Assembly: GCF_006711645.1 (NCBI RefSeq)
Contig: NZ_CP041247.1
Location: forward strand, 4,464,001 to 4,528,000
Source: Klebsiella electrica
GTDB taxonomy: Bacteria; Pseudomonadota; Gammaproteobacteria; Enterobacterales; Enterobacteriaceae
Direction of reading: 5' to 3'
Length of the DNA stretch: 64,000 nucleotides
Shown here: positions 29,302 to 40,185 of the stretch, piece by piece
Numbering within the stretch: the first letter of the stretch is position 1
Layout of the letters: each line of letters opens with the position of its first letter
Program-made: the position numbers and the translations under genes
Notes under the pieces: model-generated
Databases searched by the model: none
Seen by the model: only the letters and a program-made list of their open reading frames with translations
What the model was told of the DNA's origin: nothing

Positions 29302-30612
29302 TTACGGCAAGCGCTGCAATTCCCCCTCTGCGGCGGCCACCTCGCGGTTCATCCCCTGGCGCAGCCAGATCCCTAATCCCAGCCCCAGCAATGAAAGCGC
29401 CAGCACGTACCACGCCGGAGCCATCGGCGAAACCCCCATGAGCATAGTCACGGCAATCGGCGTCAGGCCGCCAAAAATGGCGTAAGAGACGTTGTACGAG
29501 AAGGAAATGCCGGTAAAGCGAACTTCTGCCGGGAAAGCGCGCACCATGACGTAAGGCACGGCGCCCACGACCCCGACGCACAACCCCACCGCACCATACA
29601 GCAGGAACAGCTGCCCGGGACTGCTGCCGGAAAGGTGATAGAACGCCCAGCTGGAGACCGCCAGCAGCACGCTGCCGACGATGAACGTGCGGCTGGCGCC
29701 AAAACGATCCGCCGCCAGCCCTGCCAGCAGACAGCCGATGCACAGCATAATGGTGGCAATGCTGTTGGCCTGCAGGGTCGTTGCCGGGGCAAAACCGTAG
29801 TGTTTTTGTAGCCAGACCGGCGACATCAGGATAACCACCACTATGCCGGCGGATAACAGCCAGGTCAGCAACATGGAAACTACCACTGCTTTCTGGTGCT
29901 TCAGCACCACCGATTTGACCGGCAGCTCCTGCGCTAGCGCCTTACGCTGCTGCATTTCGAGAAATATCGGCGTCTCCTGCAGCCAACGACGCAAATACAT
30001 GGCTACCAGGCCAAATACGCCGCCTAACAGGAAGGGAATACGCCAGCCGCCGTCGAGGATCCCCTGCGGCGTCAGGCTGGTATTGATCAGCGTCGCGACC
30101 ACCGAGCCCAGCAGAATGCCAACCGTCAGGCCGGCAGTGAGAGTGCCGCAGGCGATACCAATGCGTTTTTCCGGCACGTGTTCGGCGACAAAAACCCAGG
30201 CGCCGGGAACTTCTCCTCCGATAGCCGCCCCCTGCAGAATGCGCATCAGCAACAGCAGCAGCGGCGCGACAAGACCTATTGATGCGTAGGTCGGCAGCAG
30301 GCCAATCGCCAGCGTCGGCAGGGCCATCAGCAGAATGCTCAGGGTGAACATCTTCTTGCGCCCGACCAGATCGCCGAAGTGGGCCATGATGATGCCGCCC
30401 AATGGACGCGCCAGATAGCCCGCAGCAAAGATGCCGAAGGTCTGCACCTGACGCAGCCATTCCGGGATGTCCGCCGGGAAGAACAGGTCGCCAACGACGG
30501 CGGCGAAGAAGACAAAGATAATGAAATCATAAAACTCCAGCGCGCCGCCAAGGGCGGCCAGCGTCAGCGTTTTATAATCTTGTCGATTCAGAGGTCGGGT
30601 ATGTTGTGACAT
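29302..30612 (-). CDS. MHS-type MFS transporter
   Basis: The 436-aa protein is a 12-segment major facilitator of the metabolite:H+ symporter type. The N-terminal segment reads GGALEFYDFIIF near residue 21. The loop motif between segments 2 and 3 is RPLGGIIMAHFGDLVGRKKM near residue 71. RILQGAAIGGEVPGAWVF follows near 125. The substrate cannot be deduced; relatives carry citrate, alpha-ketoglutarate, proline or shikimate. It lies between mog and satP, where E. coli K-12 has no gene, on the same strand as mog. An upstream gap of 120 bp is likely to hold its own promoter. The ribosome-binding site is weak. Confidence 0.88.
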   Translation of the reverse strand: MSQHTRPLNRQDYKTLTLAALGGALEFYDFIIFVFFAAVVGDLFFPADIPEWLRQVQTFGIFAAGYLARPLGGIIMAHFGDLVGRKKMFTLSILLMALPTLAIGLLPTYASIGLVAPLLLLLMRILQGAAIGGEVPGAWVFVAEHVPEKRIGIACGTLTAGLTVGILLGSVVATLINTSLTPQGILDGGWRIPFLLGGVFGLVAMYLRRWLQETPIFLEMQQRKALAQELPVKSVVLKHQKAVVVSMLLTWLLSAGIVVVILMSPVWLQKHYGFAPATTLQANSIATIMLCIGCLLAGLAADRFGASRTFIVGSVLLAVSSWAFYHLSGSSPGQLFLLYGAVGLCVGVVGAVPYVMVRAFPAEVRFTGISFSYNVSYAIFGGLTPIAVTMLMGVSPMAPAWYVLALSLLGLGLGIWLRQGMNREVAAAEGELQRLP

Positions 30613-30732
30613 AACGAGCTATTCATCCAGAGGTGTAAGTGCTATAACGCAATGTGTAAAGTAAAAAACACTATATCGTAAATAAAACAGCACACCACCG
30701 ACAATGCAGGTTATGTCAGGAAAGTATCAAAT

Positions 30733-31320
30733 TCAGGATAAAGTTTCGCGTCTCGCGCTTTTTGGACGAAAAGCCGCTACCACTTCCGGCGCAGTCTCGA
30801 CATAAGGCCCTTCAAGCAACTGTACACAATAAGGTACACTCGCGAAGATCCCGTGCACCAGGACCTTGCCGTCAGCATCTTTAACGCCTTCAAGGGTTTC
30901 CTGAATGGCTTTCGGCTGGCCCGGCAGATTCAAAATCAGCGCCTGCTTGCGGATAACGCCAACCTGACGAGAAAGGATAGCCGTCGGAACGAAGTGTAAG
31001 CTGACCTGACGCATTTGCTCGCCAAAACCCGGCATCACACGGTCGGCGATGGCCAGGGTTGCATCCGGCGTCACGTCGCGTCGGGCAGGACCGGTGCCGC
31101 CGGTAGTTAACACCAGATGGCAGGCCATCTCGTCAACCAGTTCACACAGCGTTTGTTCGATAATCCCCTGTTCGTCAGGGATCAGACGGGTCTCGAGCTC
31201 AAAGGGAGTCGTCAGCGCACGCGCCAGCCACTCTTCAAGTGCCGGGATGCCTTTATCCTGATAAACGCCGCTGGAGGCGCGATCGGAGATGGAAACTAAG
31301 CCGATTCGTAAGGTATTCAT
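30733..31320 (-). CDS. mog: Molybdopterin adenylyltransferase
   Basis: Mog adenylates molybdopterin before MoeA inserts molybdate in molybdenum cofactor synthesis. The 195-aa protein begins MNTLRIGLVSISDRASSG, has the substrate-binding LTTGGTGPARRDVTPDA near residue 72 and NLPGQPKAI near 138, and ends with the E. coli-like AAFRPKSARRE. The ATG at 31320 is chosen over a frame eight codons longer by this match. The gene sits downstream of talB on the same strand, as in E. coli, although talB is followed by a hairpin. Confidence 0.97.
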   Translation of the reverse strand: MNTLRIGLVSISDRASSGVYQDKGIPALEEWLARALTTPFELETRLIPDEQGIIEQTLCELVDEMACHLVLTTGGTGPARRDVTPDATLAIADRVMPGFGEQMRQVSLHFVPTAILSRQVGVIRKQALILNLPGQPKAIQETLEGVKDADGKVLVHGIFASVPYCVQLLEGPYVETAPEVVAAFRPKSARRETLS

Positions 31321-31398
31321 CGTTATTCCGTTCAGACAGTACAATTAGACGGAATGATACACGCTGGAAGGCAATACAGACAGGGTTCAGGAGAAGTA

Positions 31399-31422
31399 GC
31401 GTGACCGGGAACCCGGCCACGC
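31399..31422 (-). terminator. Hairpin after talB
   Basis: GCGTG, CCGGG, AA, CCCGG and CACGC form a nearly continuous G+C-rich stem eight bases beyond the talB stop. No T-run follows on the minus strand, so it may only attenuate read-through into mog. Confidence 0.55.
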
Positions 31423-31430
31423 CCAAATGA

Positions 31431-32384
31431 TTACAGCAGGTCGCCGATCATTTTTTCCAGTTTTTCCTGGTCGATCGCAAACTTACGGATACCTTCCGCC
31501 AGTTTGTCTACCGCCATCGGATCCTGGTTGTGCTGCCACAGGAACTGAGCTTCGGTGATGCGTTCCGGACGCGCTTTCACTTCGCCGCTGAACGCCAGTT
31601 TACGTTCGATAGCCCCTTCGCTTTCCGCCAGCTCTTTCAGCAGGGTCGGAGCGATAGTCAGGCGGTCACAGCCAGCCAGTTCAAGGATTTCACCGACGTT
31701 ACGGAAGCTTGCGCCCATCACGACAGTTTCGTAACCGTGCTGCTTGTAGTACTCATAGATTTCACTGACGGAAACGACGCCCGGATCTTCAGCCGGCGCG
31801 TACTCTTTCTTGTCGGTGTTCGCTTTGTACCAGTCGAGGATGCGGCCAACGAACGGAGAGATCAGGAAGACGCCCGCTTCAGCACAAGCGCGAGCCTGGG
31901 CGAAGGAGAACAGCAGAGTCAGGTTACAGTTGATGCCTTCTTTTTCCAGCTGCTCGGCGGCGCAAATACCCTGCCAGGTTGAAGCCAGTTTAATCAGAAT
32001 GCGATCGTTGCCGATGCCCGCATCGTTATACAGTTTGATGATGCGTTTCGCTTTGGCGATAGATGCCTGGGTGTCGTAGGAGAGGCGCGCATCAACTTCG
32101 GTCGAAATACGGCCAGGAATCAGCTTAAGAATTTCGAGACCAATGTTCACTGCCAGCTTATCGGAAGCATCGATAATCTGCTGAGCGCGATCGCTGCTCT
32201 GGCCGCGGGCCCACTCGACAGCGTCATCAATCAGCTTGCGGTACTCAGGAATCTGAGCCGCGCCGAGAATCAAAGAAGGGTTAGTCGTGGCATCCTGAGG
32301 CTGATACAGCTTCATTGCCGCAATATCTCCGGTATCAGCTACGACAGTGGTGTACTGACGCAGAGAAGTCAATTTATCCGTCAT
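31431..32384 (-). CDS. talB: Transaldolase B
   Basis: TalB moves a dihydroxyacetone unit from sedoheptulose 7-phosphate to glyceraldehyde 3-phosphate in the pentose phosphate pathway. The 317-aa protein has the E. coli length. The signature DATTNPSLI lies near residue 31. The Schiff-base Lys is in [14 protein letters not shown] near residue 132, with catalytic Asp17 in VADTGDI. The ATG at 32384 matches E. coli. It diverges from yaaJ over 203 bp; I could not name specific promoter elements there. Confidence 0.98.
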   Translation of the reverse strand: MTDKLTSLRQYTTVVADTGDIAAMKLYQPQDATTNPSLILGAAQIPEYRKLIDDAVEWARGQSSDRAQQIIDASDKLAVNIGLEILKLIPGRISTEVDARLSYDTQASIAKAKRIIKLYNDAGIGNDRILIKLASTWQGICAAEQLEKEGINCNLTLLFSFAQARACAEAGVFLISPFVGRILDWYKANTDKKEYAPAEDPGVVSVSEIYEYYKQHGYETVVMGASFRNVGEILELAGCDRLTIAPTLLKELAESEGAIERKLAFSGEVKARPERITEAQFLWQHNQDPMAVDKLAEGIRKFAIDQEKLEKMIGDLL

Positions 32385-32587
32385 GATAGTGTTTCTCTTA
32401 AACAGCAGTTAAGGGGATGTAACCGGTCTTCCAAGATGATAACACGCTGCATGTTCAGCGCAACTGTGGACCATGCAAGACCGCAGAGTGTGATAAACTC
32501 GATGAATTAATTCGCTGAATGCTAAGGGATTGTCACTGAATTGGTAGCGCTTACACTAGCGTTCCGGCATGGACAAGAGGACGGTTA

Positions 32588-34018
32588 ATGCCTGATTTTT
32601 TCTCTTTTATCAATGAAATACTCTGGGGCTCAGTCATGATTTATCTGTTACTGGGCGCCGGCATCTGGTTTACCTGGCGAACAAAATTCATTCAGTTTCG
32701 TTATGTTCGCCAGTTTGGGAAAAGTCTAAAAAAAAGCCTCCAGCCCCAGCCCGGCGGCTTAACCTCTTTCCAGGCCCTGTGCACCAGCCTCGCGGCGCGC
32801 GTGGGCAGCGGCAACCTGGTTGGCGTCGCGCTGGCTATCTCTGCCGGCGGGCCCGGTGCCGTCTTCTGGATGTGGGTTTCCGCGCTGCTCGGCATGGCCA
32901 GCAGCTTTGCCGAATGTTCTCTTGCCCAGCTCTACAAAGAGCGCGATGCCCACGGGCAATTCCGCGGAGGCCCGGCCTGGTACATGTCCCGGGGTCTGGG
33001 CATGCGCTGGATGGGCATCGTGTTTTCTATCCTGCTCCTGCTGGCCTATGGAGTGATTTTCAACACCGTGCAGGCCAACTCCATCGCGCACGCGATGGCC
33101 TATGCCTTTAACCTTCCCGCCATTGTGACCGGCTGCGCGCTGGCGCTGATGACCCTGCTGGTTATCGTCCGAGGGTTGCGGAGCGTGGCGAAGTTAATGC
33201 AGTGGATTGTGCCGCTGATGGCTCTGCTTTGGATAGCCACCAGCCTGCTGATTGGCCTCTGGCACATTACGGCACTGCCGGCCATTTTCGAGGCCATTTT
33301 CCGCAGTGCGTTCGGCTGGCAGGAAGCCGCCGCCGGCGCAGTGGGCTATACCATCAGCCAGGCAATCACCAGCGGTTTTCAGCGCGGCATGTTCTCAAAT
33401 GAAGCGGGAATGGGGTCAACCCCTAACGCCGCGGCGGCAGCGGCTTCCTGGCCCCCGCACCCGGCGGCGCAGGGGATCGTGCAAATGATTGGCGTCCTCA
33501 TCGATACCATCGTCATCTGTACCGCCAGCGCGGTCATTATCATGCTGGCGCCACAAGACGATGCGGAAGATGCCGCGAATGGCATCCAGAATATTCAGCA
33601 TGCCATGACCTCGCTGGTTGGCAGCTGGGGGGCGGGATTCGTGGCGATCATCGTGCTGCTCTTCGCCTTCAGCTCTATCGTCGCAAACTACATCTATGCT
33701 GAAAATAACCTGATATTTCTGCGTATTAATGGCCCCCGGTATATCTGGGCGCTGCGGATCCTCACCCTGGTGATGGTCATCACCGGCGCGCTGATCGGTT
33801 TGCCGGTTGTCTGGCAGCTGGCGGATACCATCATGGCGCTGATGGCCATCACTAACCTGACCGCCATTTTACTGCTGTCGCCTACGGTGCGGATTCTGGC
33901 CACTGATTATCTTAGCCAGCGGCGGCTGGGCGTGAGGCCGACGTTTGACGCCACGCGCTACCCGGAAATTAACCAGCAGCTGGCACCTGGAGCCTGGGAT
34001 GAGCTGCCGCGTGAATAA
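32588..34018 (+). CDS. yaaJ: Putative Na+/alanine symporter YaaJ (AGCS family)
   Basis: This 476-aa inner-membrane protein belongs to the alanine or glycine:cation symporter family. It has about ten hydrophobic segments, the family motifs [20 protein letters not shown] near residue 56 and [19 protein letters not shown] near 268, and [14 protein letters not shown] near 361. It is nearly the same length and sequence as E. coli YaaJ, whose physiological substrate is not settled. The ATG has AGAGGAC upstream. It diverges from talB and is followed after 77 bp by yaaA. Confidence 0.95.
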   Translation: MPDFFSFINEILWGSVMIYLLLGAGIWFTWRTKFIQFRYVRQFGKSLKKSLQPQPGGLTSFQALCTSLAARVGSGNLVGVALAISAGGPGAVFWMWVSALLGMASSFAECSLAQLYKERDAHGQFRGGPAWYMSRGLGMRWMGIVFSILLLLAYGVIFNTVQANSIAHAMAYAFNLPAIVTGCALALMTLLVIVRGLRSVAKLMQWIVPLMALLWIATSLLIGLWHITALPAIFEAIFRSAFGWQEAAAGAVGYTISQAITSGFQRGMFSNEAGMGSTPNAAAAAASWPPHPAAQGIVQMIGVLIDTIVICTASAVIIMLAPQDDAEDAANGIQNIQHAMTSLVGSWGAGFVAIIVLLFAFSSIVANYIYAENNLIFLRINGPRYIWALRILTLVMVITGALIGLPVVWQLADTIMALMAITNLTAILLLSPTVRILATDYLSQRRLGVRPTFDATRYPEINQQLAPGAWDELPRE

Positions 34019-34095
34019 CGCGGCAATCGCAGCTATCGATCCCAGCGCGCTCTTTTTTTGTTAAAGTCACGGAAAATCCCCTGCAAGGACCGGAT

Positions 34096-34872
34096 ATGCT
34101 GATTCTTATTTCACCTGCCAAAACACTCGACTACCAAAGTCCGCTGGCCACAGCACGCTACAGCCAGCCTGAACTGCTGGAATATTCCCAGGAGCTGATC
34201 GGCGTCGCGCGTCGGCTCTCAGCGCCGCAGATCGGCAAATTGATGAGCATCAGCGATAAGCTGGCAGACCTGAACGCCACCCGCTTTCATGACTGGCACC
34301 CGGACTTCACGCCGCAAAATGCGCGCCAGGCCATTCTGGCGTTTAAAGGCGACGTTTATACCGGACTGCAGGCGGAAACCCTCAGCGAAGACGATTTCGA
34401 TTTTGCCCAGCAGCATTTGCGTATGCTTTCCGGCCTCTACGGCGTGCTGCGTCCGCTGGATCTGATGCAACCCTATCGTCTGGAAATGGGCATTAAGCTG
34501 GAGAATAGCAAAGGCAAAGATCTCTACCAGTTCTGGGGAGAGGTGATTACCGATAAACTGAACCAGGCGCTGAAGGCTCAGGGAGACGATATCGTGATTA
34601 ACCTGGCTTCTGATGAATACTTCCGCTCGGTGAAGACAAAACAGTTACAAGGTAAAATCATTAAGCCCGTGTTCCTCGATGAGAAAAACGGCCAGTTTAA
34701 AGTGATCAGTTTCTATGCCAAAAAGGCGCGCGGGTTAATGAGCCGTTATATCATTGAGAACCGTTTAACCCGGCCTGAACAGCTAACCCGCTTCAACAGC
34801 GAAGGCTATTTCTTCGACGCCGAAGCCTCCGACAAGAAAGATGAGATGGTCTTTAAACGCCACGAACGCTAA
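34096..34872 (+). CDS. yaaA: Peroxide stress resistance protein YaaA
   Basis: YaaA (UPF0246/DUF328) lowers free intracellular iron during hydrogen peroxide stress and so limits Fenton damage; it is in the OxyR regulon of E. coli. The 258-aa protein begins with the family segment [15 protein letters not shown], has [20 protein letters not shown] near residue 114 and [13 protein letters not shown] near 192, and ends [10 protein letters not shown]. The ATG has AAGGA nine bases before it. It converges on yaaX with a hairpin between them. Confidence 0.96.
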   Translation: MLILISPAKTLDYQSPLATARYSQPELLEYSQELIGVARRLSAPQIGKLMSISDKLADLNATRFHDWHPDFTPQNARQAILAFKGDVYTGLQAETLSEDDFDFAQQHLRMLSGLYGVLRPLDLMQPYRLEMGIKLENSKGKDLYQFWGEVITDKLNQALKAQGDDIVINLASDEYFRSVKTKQLQGKIIKPVFLDEKNGQFKVISFYAKKARGLMSRYIIENRLTRPEQLTRFNSEGYFFDAEASDKKDEMVFKRHER

Positions 34873-34878
34873 TCCCCT

Positions 34879-34905
34879 TCCCGGCCGCCCTCACGGCGAC
34901 CGGGA
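34879..34905. terminator. Hairpin between convergent yaaA and yaaX
   Basis: TCCCGG and CCGCC pair with GGCG and CCGGGA in a G+C-rich stem 6 bp after the yaaA stop. No T-run is present, so it is called a 3'-end structure rather than a proven terminator. Confidence 0.5.
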
Positions 34906-34913
34906 CGGAAGAC

Positions 34914-35195
34914 TTAGTGATGGCGCCAGTCACGATCCGGGCCACGATCGCGGTCATCATGATGATCATGGCGATGCTCGTCATGCGCGCGCCAGTGGTT
35001 ATCGCGCCAGTCGTAATGACGACCCCACCATTCGTGGTCGCGCCAGCGGCCGCCGTCCCAGTAGTTACCGTAATTGTCGCGATCGCCAATTTGCAGTTTG
35101 ACTGCCGGCACCAGCGTGATCTCCGATGCGTGAACCACAGCGGGAGCCACCAGCGACATCGAAAGCGCAAGGATCACAGACTTCAGCGTTGACAT
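34914..35195 (-). CDS. yaaX: YaaX-like secreted DUF2502 protein
   Basis: The 93-aa product has a signal peptide (residues 1-24, cleavage likely after VVHA) and a short DUF2502 domain starting SEITLVPAVKLQIGDRDNYG. It ends in a strongly His/Asp/Arg-rich tail with WRDHEWWGRHYDWR. It corresponds to E. coli YaaX, downstream of thrC, and to the paralogue YpeC. The function is unknown; the histidine-rich tail suggests metal binding in the periplasm. I chose the ATG at 35195 because AGGGG lies seven bases before it; a start at 35210 adds five residues. Confidence 0.85.
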   Translation of the reverse strand: MSTLKSVILALSMSLVAPAVVHASEITLVPAVKLQIGDRDNYGNYWDGGRWRDHEWWGRHYDWRDNHWRAHDEHRHDHHDDRDRGPDRDWRHH

Positions 35196-35363
35196 CGGTT
35201 TCCCCTTCATTAACAGTCCCCGCATGGGGGCGATAATCAAAGATTACCCCTGAGCGACAGCGCGGGTTATTCTCCGCAATCCTAATCTCTGATGCCTGGC
35301 ATTTATTGGTCATTCACCCATTTTCCCTGCTTTTTTTCTGCATAGTTTCTCCATTTTCACCAA

Positions 35364-35391
35364 TAAAAAAGCCGGGCGCAAAGGCCCGGCC
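35364..35391 (-). terminator. Rho-independent terminator of thrABC
   Basis: On the minus strand GCCGGGC, loop CTTTGC and GCCCGGC form a stem followed by TTTTTTATT. It lies 30 bp beyond the thrC stop. Confidence 0.92.
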
Positions 35392-35420
35392 TGAGAACAT
35401 CATACGGCGATAAAAGGCCC

Positions 35421-36707
35421 TTATGCTTTGCCCATCATCAGTTGGCGCAGCGCGGCGAAATCCGCCGGCAGATTATGCGACAGCAGCGGCAGGTCGGCGC
35501 GATCGGCCAGCTCTTTCGGCAGCGGCAGCGTCTGCTGGAGGATCTCTTCTACGCTCTCCTTGAACTTCGCCGGGTGCGCGGTACCGAGGAACAGACCGTA
35601 TTCGCCCGGCTGCAGCTGGTCGCGCAGCGCGCGCCAGGCGATAGCCGCATGCGGCTCTGAGGTGTAGCCAATGGCTTTCAGCTCACGCATCGCCTGTTTG
35701 GTGGTTTCATCGTCGACGGCCGCATAGCCCAGCTCGTTCAGGCGCCAGACTTTGCGACGGAACAGCTCTTCCACGCGCGGCCAGTTGTTCGGCTGGCTGA
35801 CGTCCATGGCGTTAGACAGCGTCGCCTGAGTCGCTTTCGGCGCCCAGTTGCCGTCCTGCAGGAAGCGCGGCACGGTGTCATTGGCGTTGGTGGCGGCAAT
35901 AAAGCGCTTAATCGGCAGACCTAAAGACTTCGCCAGCAGACCAGCGGTCAGATCGCCAAAGTTACCGCTCGGCACGGAAATGACCAGCTGGTTGCGGGCT
36001 TCCTGCGGCAGTTGGGCCACCGCTTCGAAGTAGTAGCAAATCTGCGCCAGCAGACGGCTGATATTGATGGAGTTCGCGGAGTTCAGGCCCAGAGCGACCT
36101 TCAGCTCTTCATCGTCAAAGGCCTGTTTCACCAGCGCCTGGCAGGCATCGAAATCGCCATCTATCGCCACGGTTTCAATGTTGCCGCCCAGGGTGCAGAA
36201 CAGTTTTTCCTGCAGCGGGCTGATCTTGCCGCGCGGATACAGAATAACGACTTTGACATTCGGCAGGCCGTAAAACGCATGTGCAACCGCCGCGCCGGTA
36301 TCACCGGAGGTAGCGGTCAGAATCGTCACCGGTTTATCGCCGGCAATGTGGGTCAGCATCTGCGCCATAAAGCGACCGCCGAAATCCTTAAACGCCAGCG
36401 TCGGGCCGTGGAACAGCTCCAGACAGCCGACATCATCCTGCACCTTACTGACCGGAGCCGGGAAGGTGAAAGCGGCGGCGATACGCTCTTTGAGGATCTC
36501 CTGCGGGATCTCGTCGCCAATAAAAGCCGACAGAATTCTGGCGCTGCGGGAGGCCAAATCCATCTCCAGCATGTCGTCAATTTCAGTCAGGCTAAATTCC
36601 GGCAGATCGTGCGGAAAGAACAGCCCCTGTTGCTTGCCAAGCCCCTGCGTAACGGCCTGCGCAAAGCTGACCTGTTCGTTATGATCTTTTAAATTATAGA
36701 GTTTCAT
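35421..36707 (-). CDS. thrC: Threonine synthase
   Basis: ThrC converts phosphohomoserine to threonine with pyridoxal phosphate. The 428-aa protein has the E. coli length. The PLP lysine is in HGPTLAFKDFGGRFMAQ near residue 107, ATSGDTGAAVAHAF follows near 128 and the phosphate-binding VPSGNFGDLTAG near 234. It is the last gene of thrLABC, starts three bases after thrB, and is followed by a terminator. Expression follows the thr attenuator. Confidence 0.98.
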   Translation of the reverse strand: MKLYNLKDHNEQVSFAQAVTQGLGKQQGLFFPHDLPEFSLTEIDDMLEMDLASRSARILSAFIGDEIPQEILKERIAAAFTFPAPVSKVQDDVGCLELFHGPTLAFKDFGGRFMAQMLTHIAGDKPVTILTATSGDTGAAVAHAFYGLPNVKVVILYPRGKISPLQEKLFCTLGGNIETVAIDGDFDACQALVKQAFDDEELKVALGLNSANSINISRLLAQICYYFEAVAQLPQEARNQLVISVPSGNFGDLTAGLLAKSLGLPIKRFIAATNANDTVPRFLQDGNWAPKATQATLSNAMDVSQPNNWPRVEELFRRKVWRLNELGYAAVDDETTKQAMRELKAIGYTSEPHAAIAWRALRDQLQPGEYGLFLGTAHPAKFKESVEEILQQTLPLPKELADRADLPLLSHNLPADFAALRQLMMGKA

Positions 36708-36710
36708 TGG

Positions 36711-37640
36711 TTATCCCACTACTCGTGCGCCCGCCGTATCCAGCCGGCAAATATGAACGAAGCCTTCCTGATTCTGCAGATAATGCGTGCCCAGCCAGTC
36801 CGCAACGCGCTGCGCGGTTTCCGGCTTATCGCACAGGGCAAACAGCGTCGGGCCGGAGCCAGAGATACCGCACGCCTGCGCACCGATCTCCATCGTCGCC
36901 TGACGCGCTTCACTGAAGCCCGGCAGCAGTTTAGTGCGATACGGTTCGGCAATCACATCTTTCATCAATTTCGCTGCCAGCTGCGGCTGGCGGGTGTAGC
37001 AGGCATGAATAAAGCCCGCCAGGTGACGACCGTGAGCGATACAGTCCTGGCGGCGATACTGCGCCGGGAGGATGGCACGTGCTTCCGCCGTCGACACTTT
37101 AATGCCCGGATAAGCCAGCACCCACAGCCATTCGTCAAACCCCGGTACCTGCTGGCTGATAATGCCATTCTCTTCAATCATCAGCTGCATGCCGCCCAGG
37201 TAACAAGGCGCGACGTTGTCATAGTGGATACTGCCGGAAATACGCCCTTCCATCTCCCCCATCAGCGCCAGCATACGCGTCTCATTCAGAGGCTTACCGC
37301 AGAATTCATTCATCGCCACCAGCGCGGCGACGACAGAGCAGGCGCTGGAGCCGAGGCCAGAACCAATCGGCATGTTTTTTTCCAGCACCATCGACACCGG
37401 AACTTTTTTGCCGATCTCCTGGCAAAAACGCTCCCAGCACTGGTAAACAATGTTCTCCTGCGGCGCAGAGGGCAGCTTGCTGGCAAAGCGGCCGACGTTT
37501 TGCAGGCTGAAGCTGTCCGCCGCCGCAACCGAAACGTTGTCTCCCAGCAAAGTGCCATCAACCGGCGTCACCGCCGCGCCCAGCACATCAAACCCGACGC
37601 TCATATTGGCACTGGAAGCCGGGGCATATACTTTGACCAT
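36711..37640 (-). CDS. thrB: Homoserine kinase
   Basis: ThrB phosphorylates homoserine. The 309-aa GHMP kinase begins [21 protein letters not shown]. It has the ATP-binding [20 protein letters not shown] near residue 90 and a C-terminal [14 protein letters not shown] near 260. It starts one base after the thrA stop and ends three bases before thrC, so translation of the three genes is coupled. The length equals E. coli to within one residue. Confidence 0.98.
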   Translation of the reverse strand: MVKVYAPASSANMSVGFDVLGAAVTPVDGTLLGDNVSVAAADSFSLQNVGRFASKLPSAPQENIVYQCWERFCQEIGKKVPVSMVLEKNMPIGSGLGSSACSVVAALVAMNEFCGKPLNETRMLALMGEMEGRISGSIHYDNVAPCYLGGMQLMIEENGIISQQVPGFDEWLWVLAYPGIKVSTAEARAILPAQYRRQDCIAHGRHLAGFIHACYTRQPQLAAKLMKDVIAEPYRTKLLPGFSEARQATMEIGAQACGISGSGPTLFALCDKPETAQRVADWLGTHYLQNQEGFVHICRLDTAGARVVG

Positions 37641-37641
37641 C

Positions 37642-40104
37642 TTAAACTCCTAACTTCCATGACAGGGTGCGCAACAGGTCAGCAAACACACCGGCCGCCG
37701 TGACGTCGTTACCTGCACCATAGCCGCGCAGCACCAGCGGCAGCGGCTGATAATAATGGCTGTAAAAGGCCAGGGCGTTTTCGCCATTTTTCACTTTGAA
37801 CAGCGGATCGTTACCGTCAACAGCGGAAATTTTCACGCGACAGGTCCCATCCTCTTCGATGTTACCGACGTAACGCAAGACTTTACCTTCATCACGCGCC
37901 TGAGCAACCCGGGAAGCAAACTCGTCATCCAGCGAAGGCAAGCGCGCCATAAAGCTCTCAACGTCGCCGCTGGCATCAAATTGTGCAGGCAATACCGGTT
38001 CGACGACAATATCGGACAGCTCCAGCTCACGGCCGGTTTCACGGGCCAGAATCAGCAGCTTACGCGCAACATCGACGCCAGAAAGATCGTCGCGCGGATC
38101 CGGTTCGGTATACCCCATCTCGCGCGCCAGGGTTGTTGCTTCGGAGAGATTCATGCCCTCATCCAGCTTACCGAAAATAAACGACAGAGAGCCAGAAAGA
38201 ATACCGGAGAAGTGCAGCAGCTCATCGCCGGCATTCAGCAGGTTTTGCAGGTTTTCAATCACCGGCAGACCGGCGCCAACGTTGGTGTCGTAGAGGAATT
38301 TGCGGCGCGAGCTGCTGGCGGCATGACGCAGCTGATGGTAGTAATCCAGCGAGGAGGTATTGGCCTTTTTGTTCGGCGTCACCACGTGGAAACCTTCGCG
38401 CAGGAAATCGGCGTACTGATCGGCGACCGCCTGACTGGAAGTACAGTCGACGATAACCGGGTTCAGCAGATGGTACTCTTTGACCAGGCGAATCAGGCGG
38501 CCCAGGTTCAGCGACTCTTTCGCTTCGGCCAGTTCCGCGCGCCAGTTTTCGAGATTCAGCCCGTGCACGTTAGTCAGCAGGGCCTGTGAATTCGCCACGC
38601 CGCAGACGCGCAGGTCGATATGTTTGTTCTTCAGCCAGCCCTGCTGACGCTTAATCTGTTCAATCAGCGCGCCGCCGACGCCGCCGACGCCGATAACAAA
38701 GACTTCAATCACCTGATCGGTGTTGAACAGCATCTGGTGGGTCACGCGCACCCCGGTGGTCGCATCATCATTGCTGACCACCACGGAAATAGAACGCTCG
38801 GAAGAGCCCTGGGCAATCGCCACAATATTGATATTCGCGCGAGCCAGCGCGGCGAAGAACTTCGCCGAGATCCCGCGCAGCGTGCGCATACCGTCGCCCA
38901 CCACGGAGATAATCGCCAGACGATCCATGATCGACAGCGGCTCCAGCTGGCCCTCTTTCAGCTCCAGGTAGAACTCTTCTTCCATCACCCGTTTTGCGCG
39001 CGCGCAGTCGCTTTGCGGTACGCAGAAGCTGATGCTGTATTCAGAAGAGGACTGGGTGATCAGGACCACTGAAATCCCGGCGCGGGACATGGTGGCAAAC
39101 ACGCGGGCGGCCATACCGACCATGCCTTTCATCCCCGGACCAGAGACGTTAAACATCGCCATATTATTGAGGTTAGAAATGCCTTTGACCGGCAGACCAT
39201 CTTCATCAAGGCTGGCGCCGATCAGCGTACCTGGTGCCTGCGGATTACCGGTATTTTTAATCAGGCAGGGAATCTGGAACTGAGCGATAGGGGCAATGGT
39301 GCGCGGATGCAGAACTTTAGCCCCGAAGTAGGAGAGCTCCATCGCTTCCTGATATGACATCGACTTCAGCAGACGCGCATCGGGAACCTGACGCGGGTCG
39401 CAGGTATATACCCCATCGACATCGGTCCAGATTTCACAACAGTCGGCGCGCAGGCAGGCGGCCAGCACGGCGGCAGAGTAGTCAGAGCCATTGCGCCCCA
39501 GCACCACCAGCTCCCCTTTTTCGTTACCGGCGGTAAACCCGGCCATCAGCACCATATGGTCGGCCGGAATCTGGCTGGCGGCAATGCGGCGGGTCGATTC
39601 AGCGATATCGACGGTGGATTCGAGATAATGGCCAACGGCCAGCAGTTTTTCGACGGGGTTAATCACACTAACTTTGTGGCCGCGAGCTTCCAGCAGGCCC
39701 GCCATCACGGCGATAGACAGCTTCTCGCCGCGGCAAATCAACGCGGCGTTGACGCTATCGGGGCACTGACCAAGCAGGCTGATACCATGCAGCACATGTT
39801 TAATCTGGGCAAACTCTTGCGCGACGAAGGCTTTCAGCCGCACCAGCGGGAACCCCGGTTGCGCGTCGGCGAGGCCCTGCAGCAGTTCAGCAAAAATGCG
39901 TTCAGCGTCGGAGATATTGGTGAGCGCGTCCTGGCCACCGATGGTTTTTTCAATCATCGCGACCAGATGGTTGGTAATTTTCGCCGGGGCAGACAGGACG
40001 GTTGCTACCTGCCCCTGCCTGGCATTGCTCTCCAGAATATCGGCAACCCGCAGAAAACGTTCTGCATTTGCCACTGATGTACCGCCGAACTTCAACACGC
40101 GCAT
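37642..40104 (-). CDS. thrA: Aspartokinase I / homoserine dehydrogenase I
   Basis: ThrA carries out the first and third steps from aspartate to threonine and is inhibited by threonine. The 820-aa protein has an N-terminal aspartokinase ([16 protein letters not shown] at residue 3) and central ACT-type regulatory segments near 320-450 ([16 protein letters not shown]). The C-terminal homoserine dehydrogenase has the NAD motif [14 protein letters not shown] near 470 and [14 protein letters not shown] near 700. The ATG at 40104 (MRVLKFGGT) has AGGGG upstream; a longer frame to 40146 overlaps the attenuator and is rejected. It is controlled by threonine/isoleucine attenuation. Confidence 0.98.
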   Translation of the reverse strand: MRVLKFGGTSVANAERFLRVADILESNARQGQVATVLSAPAKITNHLVAMIEKTIGGQDALTNISDAERIFAELLQGLADAQPGFPLVRLKAFVAQEFAQIKHVLHGISLLGQCPDSVNAALICRGEKLSIAVMAGLLEARGHKVSVINPVEKLLAVGHYLESTVDIAESTRRIAASQIPADHMVLMAGFTAGNEKGELVVLGRNGSDYSAAVLAACLRADCCEIWTDVDGVYTCDPRQVPDARLLKSMSYQEAMELSYFGAKVLHPRTIAPIAQFQIPCLIKNTGNPQAPGTLIGASLDEDGLPVKGISNLNNMAMFNVSGPGMKGMVGMAARVFATMSRAGISVVLITQSSSEYSISFCVPQSDCARAKRVMEEEFYLELKEGQLEPLSIMDRLAIISVVGDGMRTLRGISAKFFAALARANINIVAIAQGSSERSISVVVSNDDATTGVRVTHQMLFNTDQVIEVFVIGVGGVGGALIEQIKRQQGWLKNKHIDLRVCGVANSQALLTNVHGLNLENWRAELAEAKESLNLGRLIRLVKEYHLLNPVIVDCTSSQAVADQYADFLREGFHVVTPNKKANTSSLDYYHQLRHAASSSRRKFLYDTNVGAGLPVIENLQNLLNAGDELLHFSGILSGSLSFIFGKLDEGMNLSEATTLAREMGYTEPDPRDDLSGVDVARKLLILARETGRELELSDIVVEPVLPAQFDASGDVESFMARLPSLDDEFASRVAQARDEGKVLRYVGNIEEDGTCRVKISAVDGNDPLFKVKNGENALAFYSHYYQPLPLVLRGYGAGNDVTAAGVFADLLRTLSWKLGV

Positions 40105-40130
40105 GGTTGTTACCCCTAGATTTTTTGTCG

Positions 40131-40167
40131 AAAAAAAAGCCCGCACTGTTCAGGTGCGGGCTTTTTT
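40131..40167 (-). terminator. thr operon attenuator
   Basis: On the minus strand GCCCGCACCTG and CAGTGCGGGC form a stem followed by eight T, between thrL and thrA. When leader translation proceeds freely the hairpin stops transcription; stalling at Thr or Ile codons allows an alternative fold using the GGTGCGGGC at the end of thrL. Confidence 0.93.
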
Positions 40168-40185
40168 CTGTCTTTCCTGTACGCG

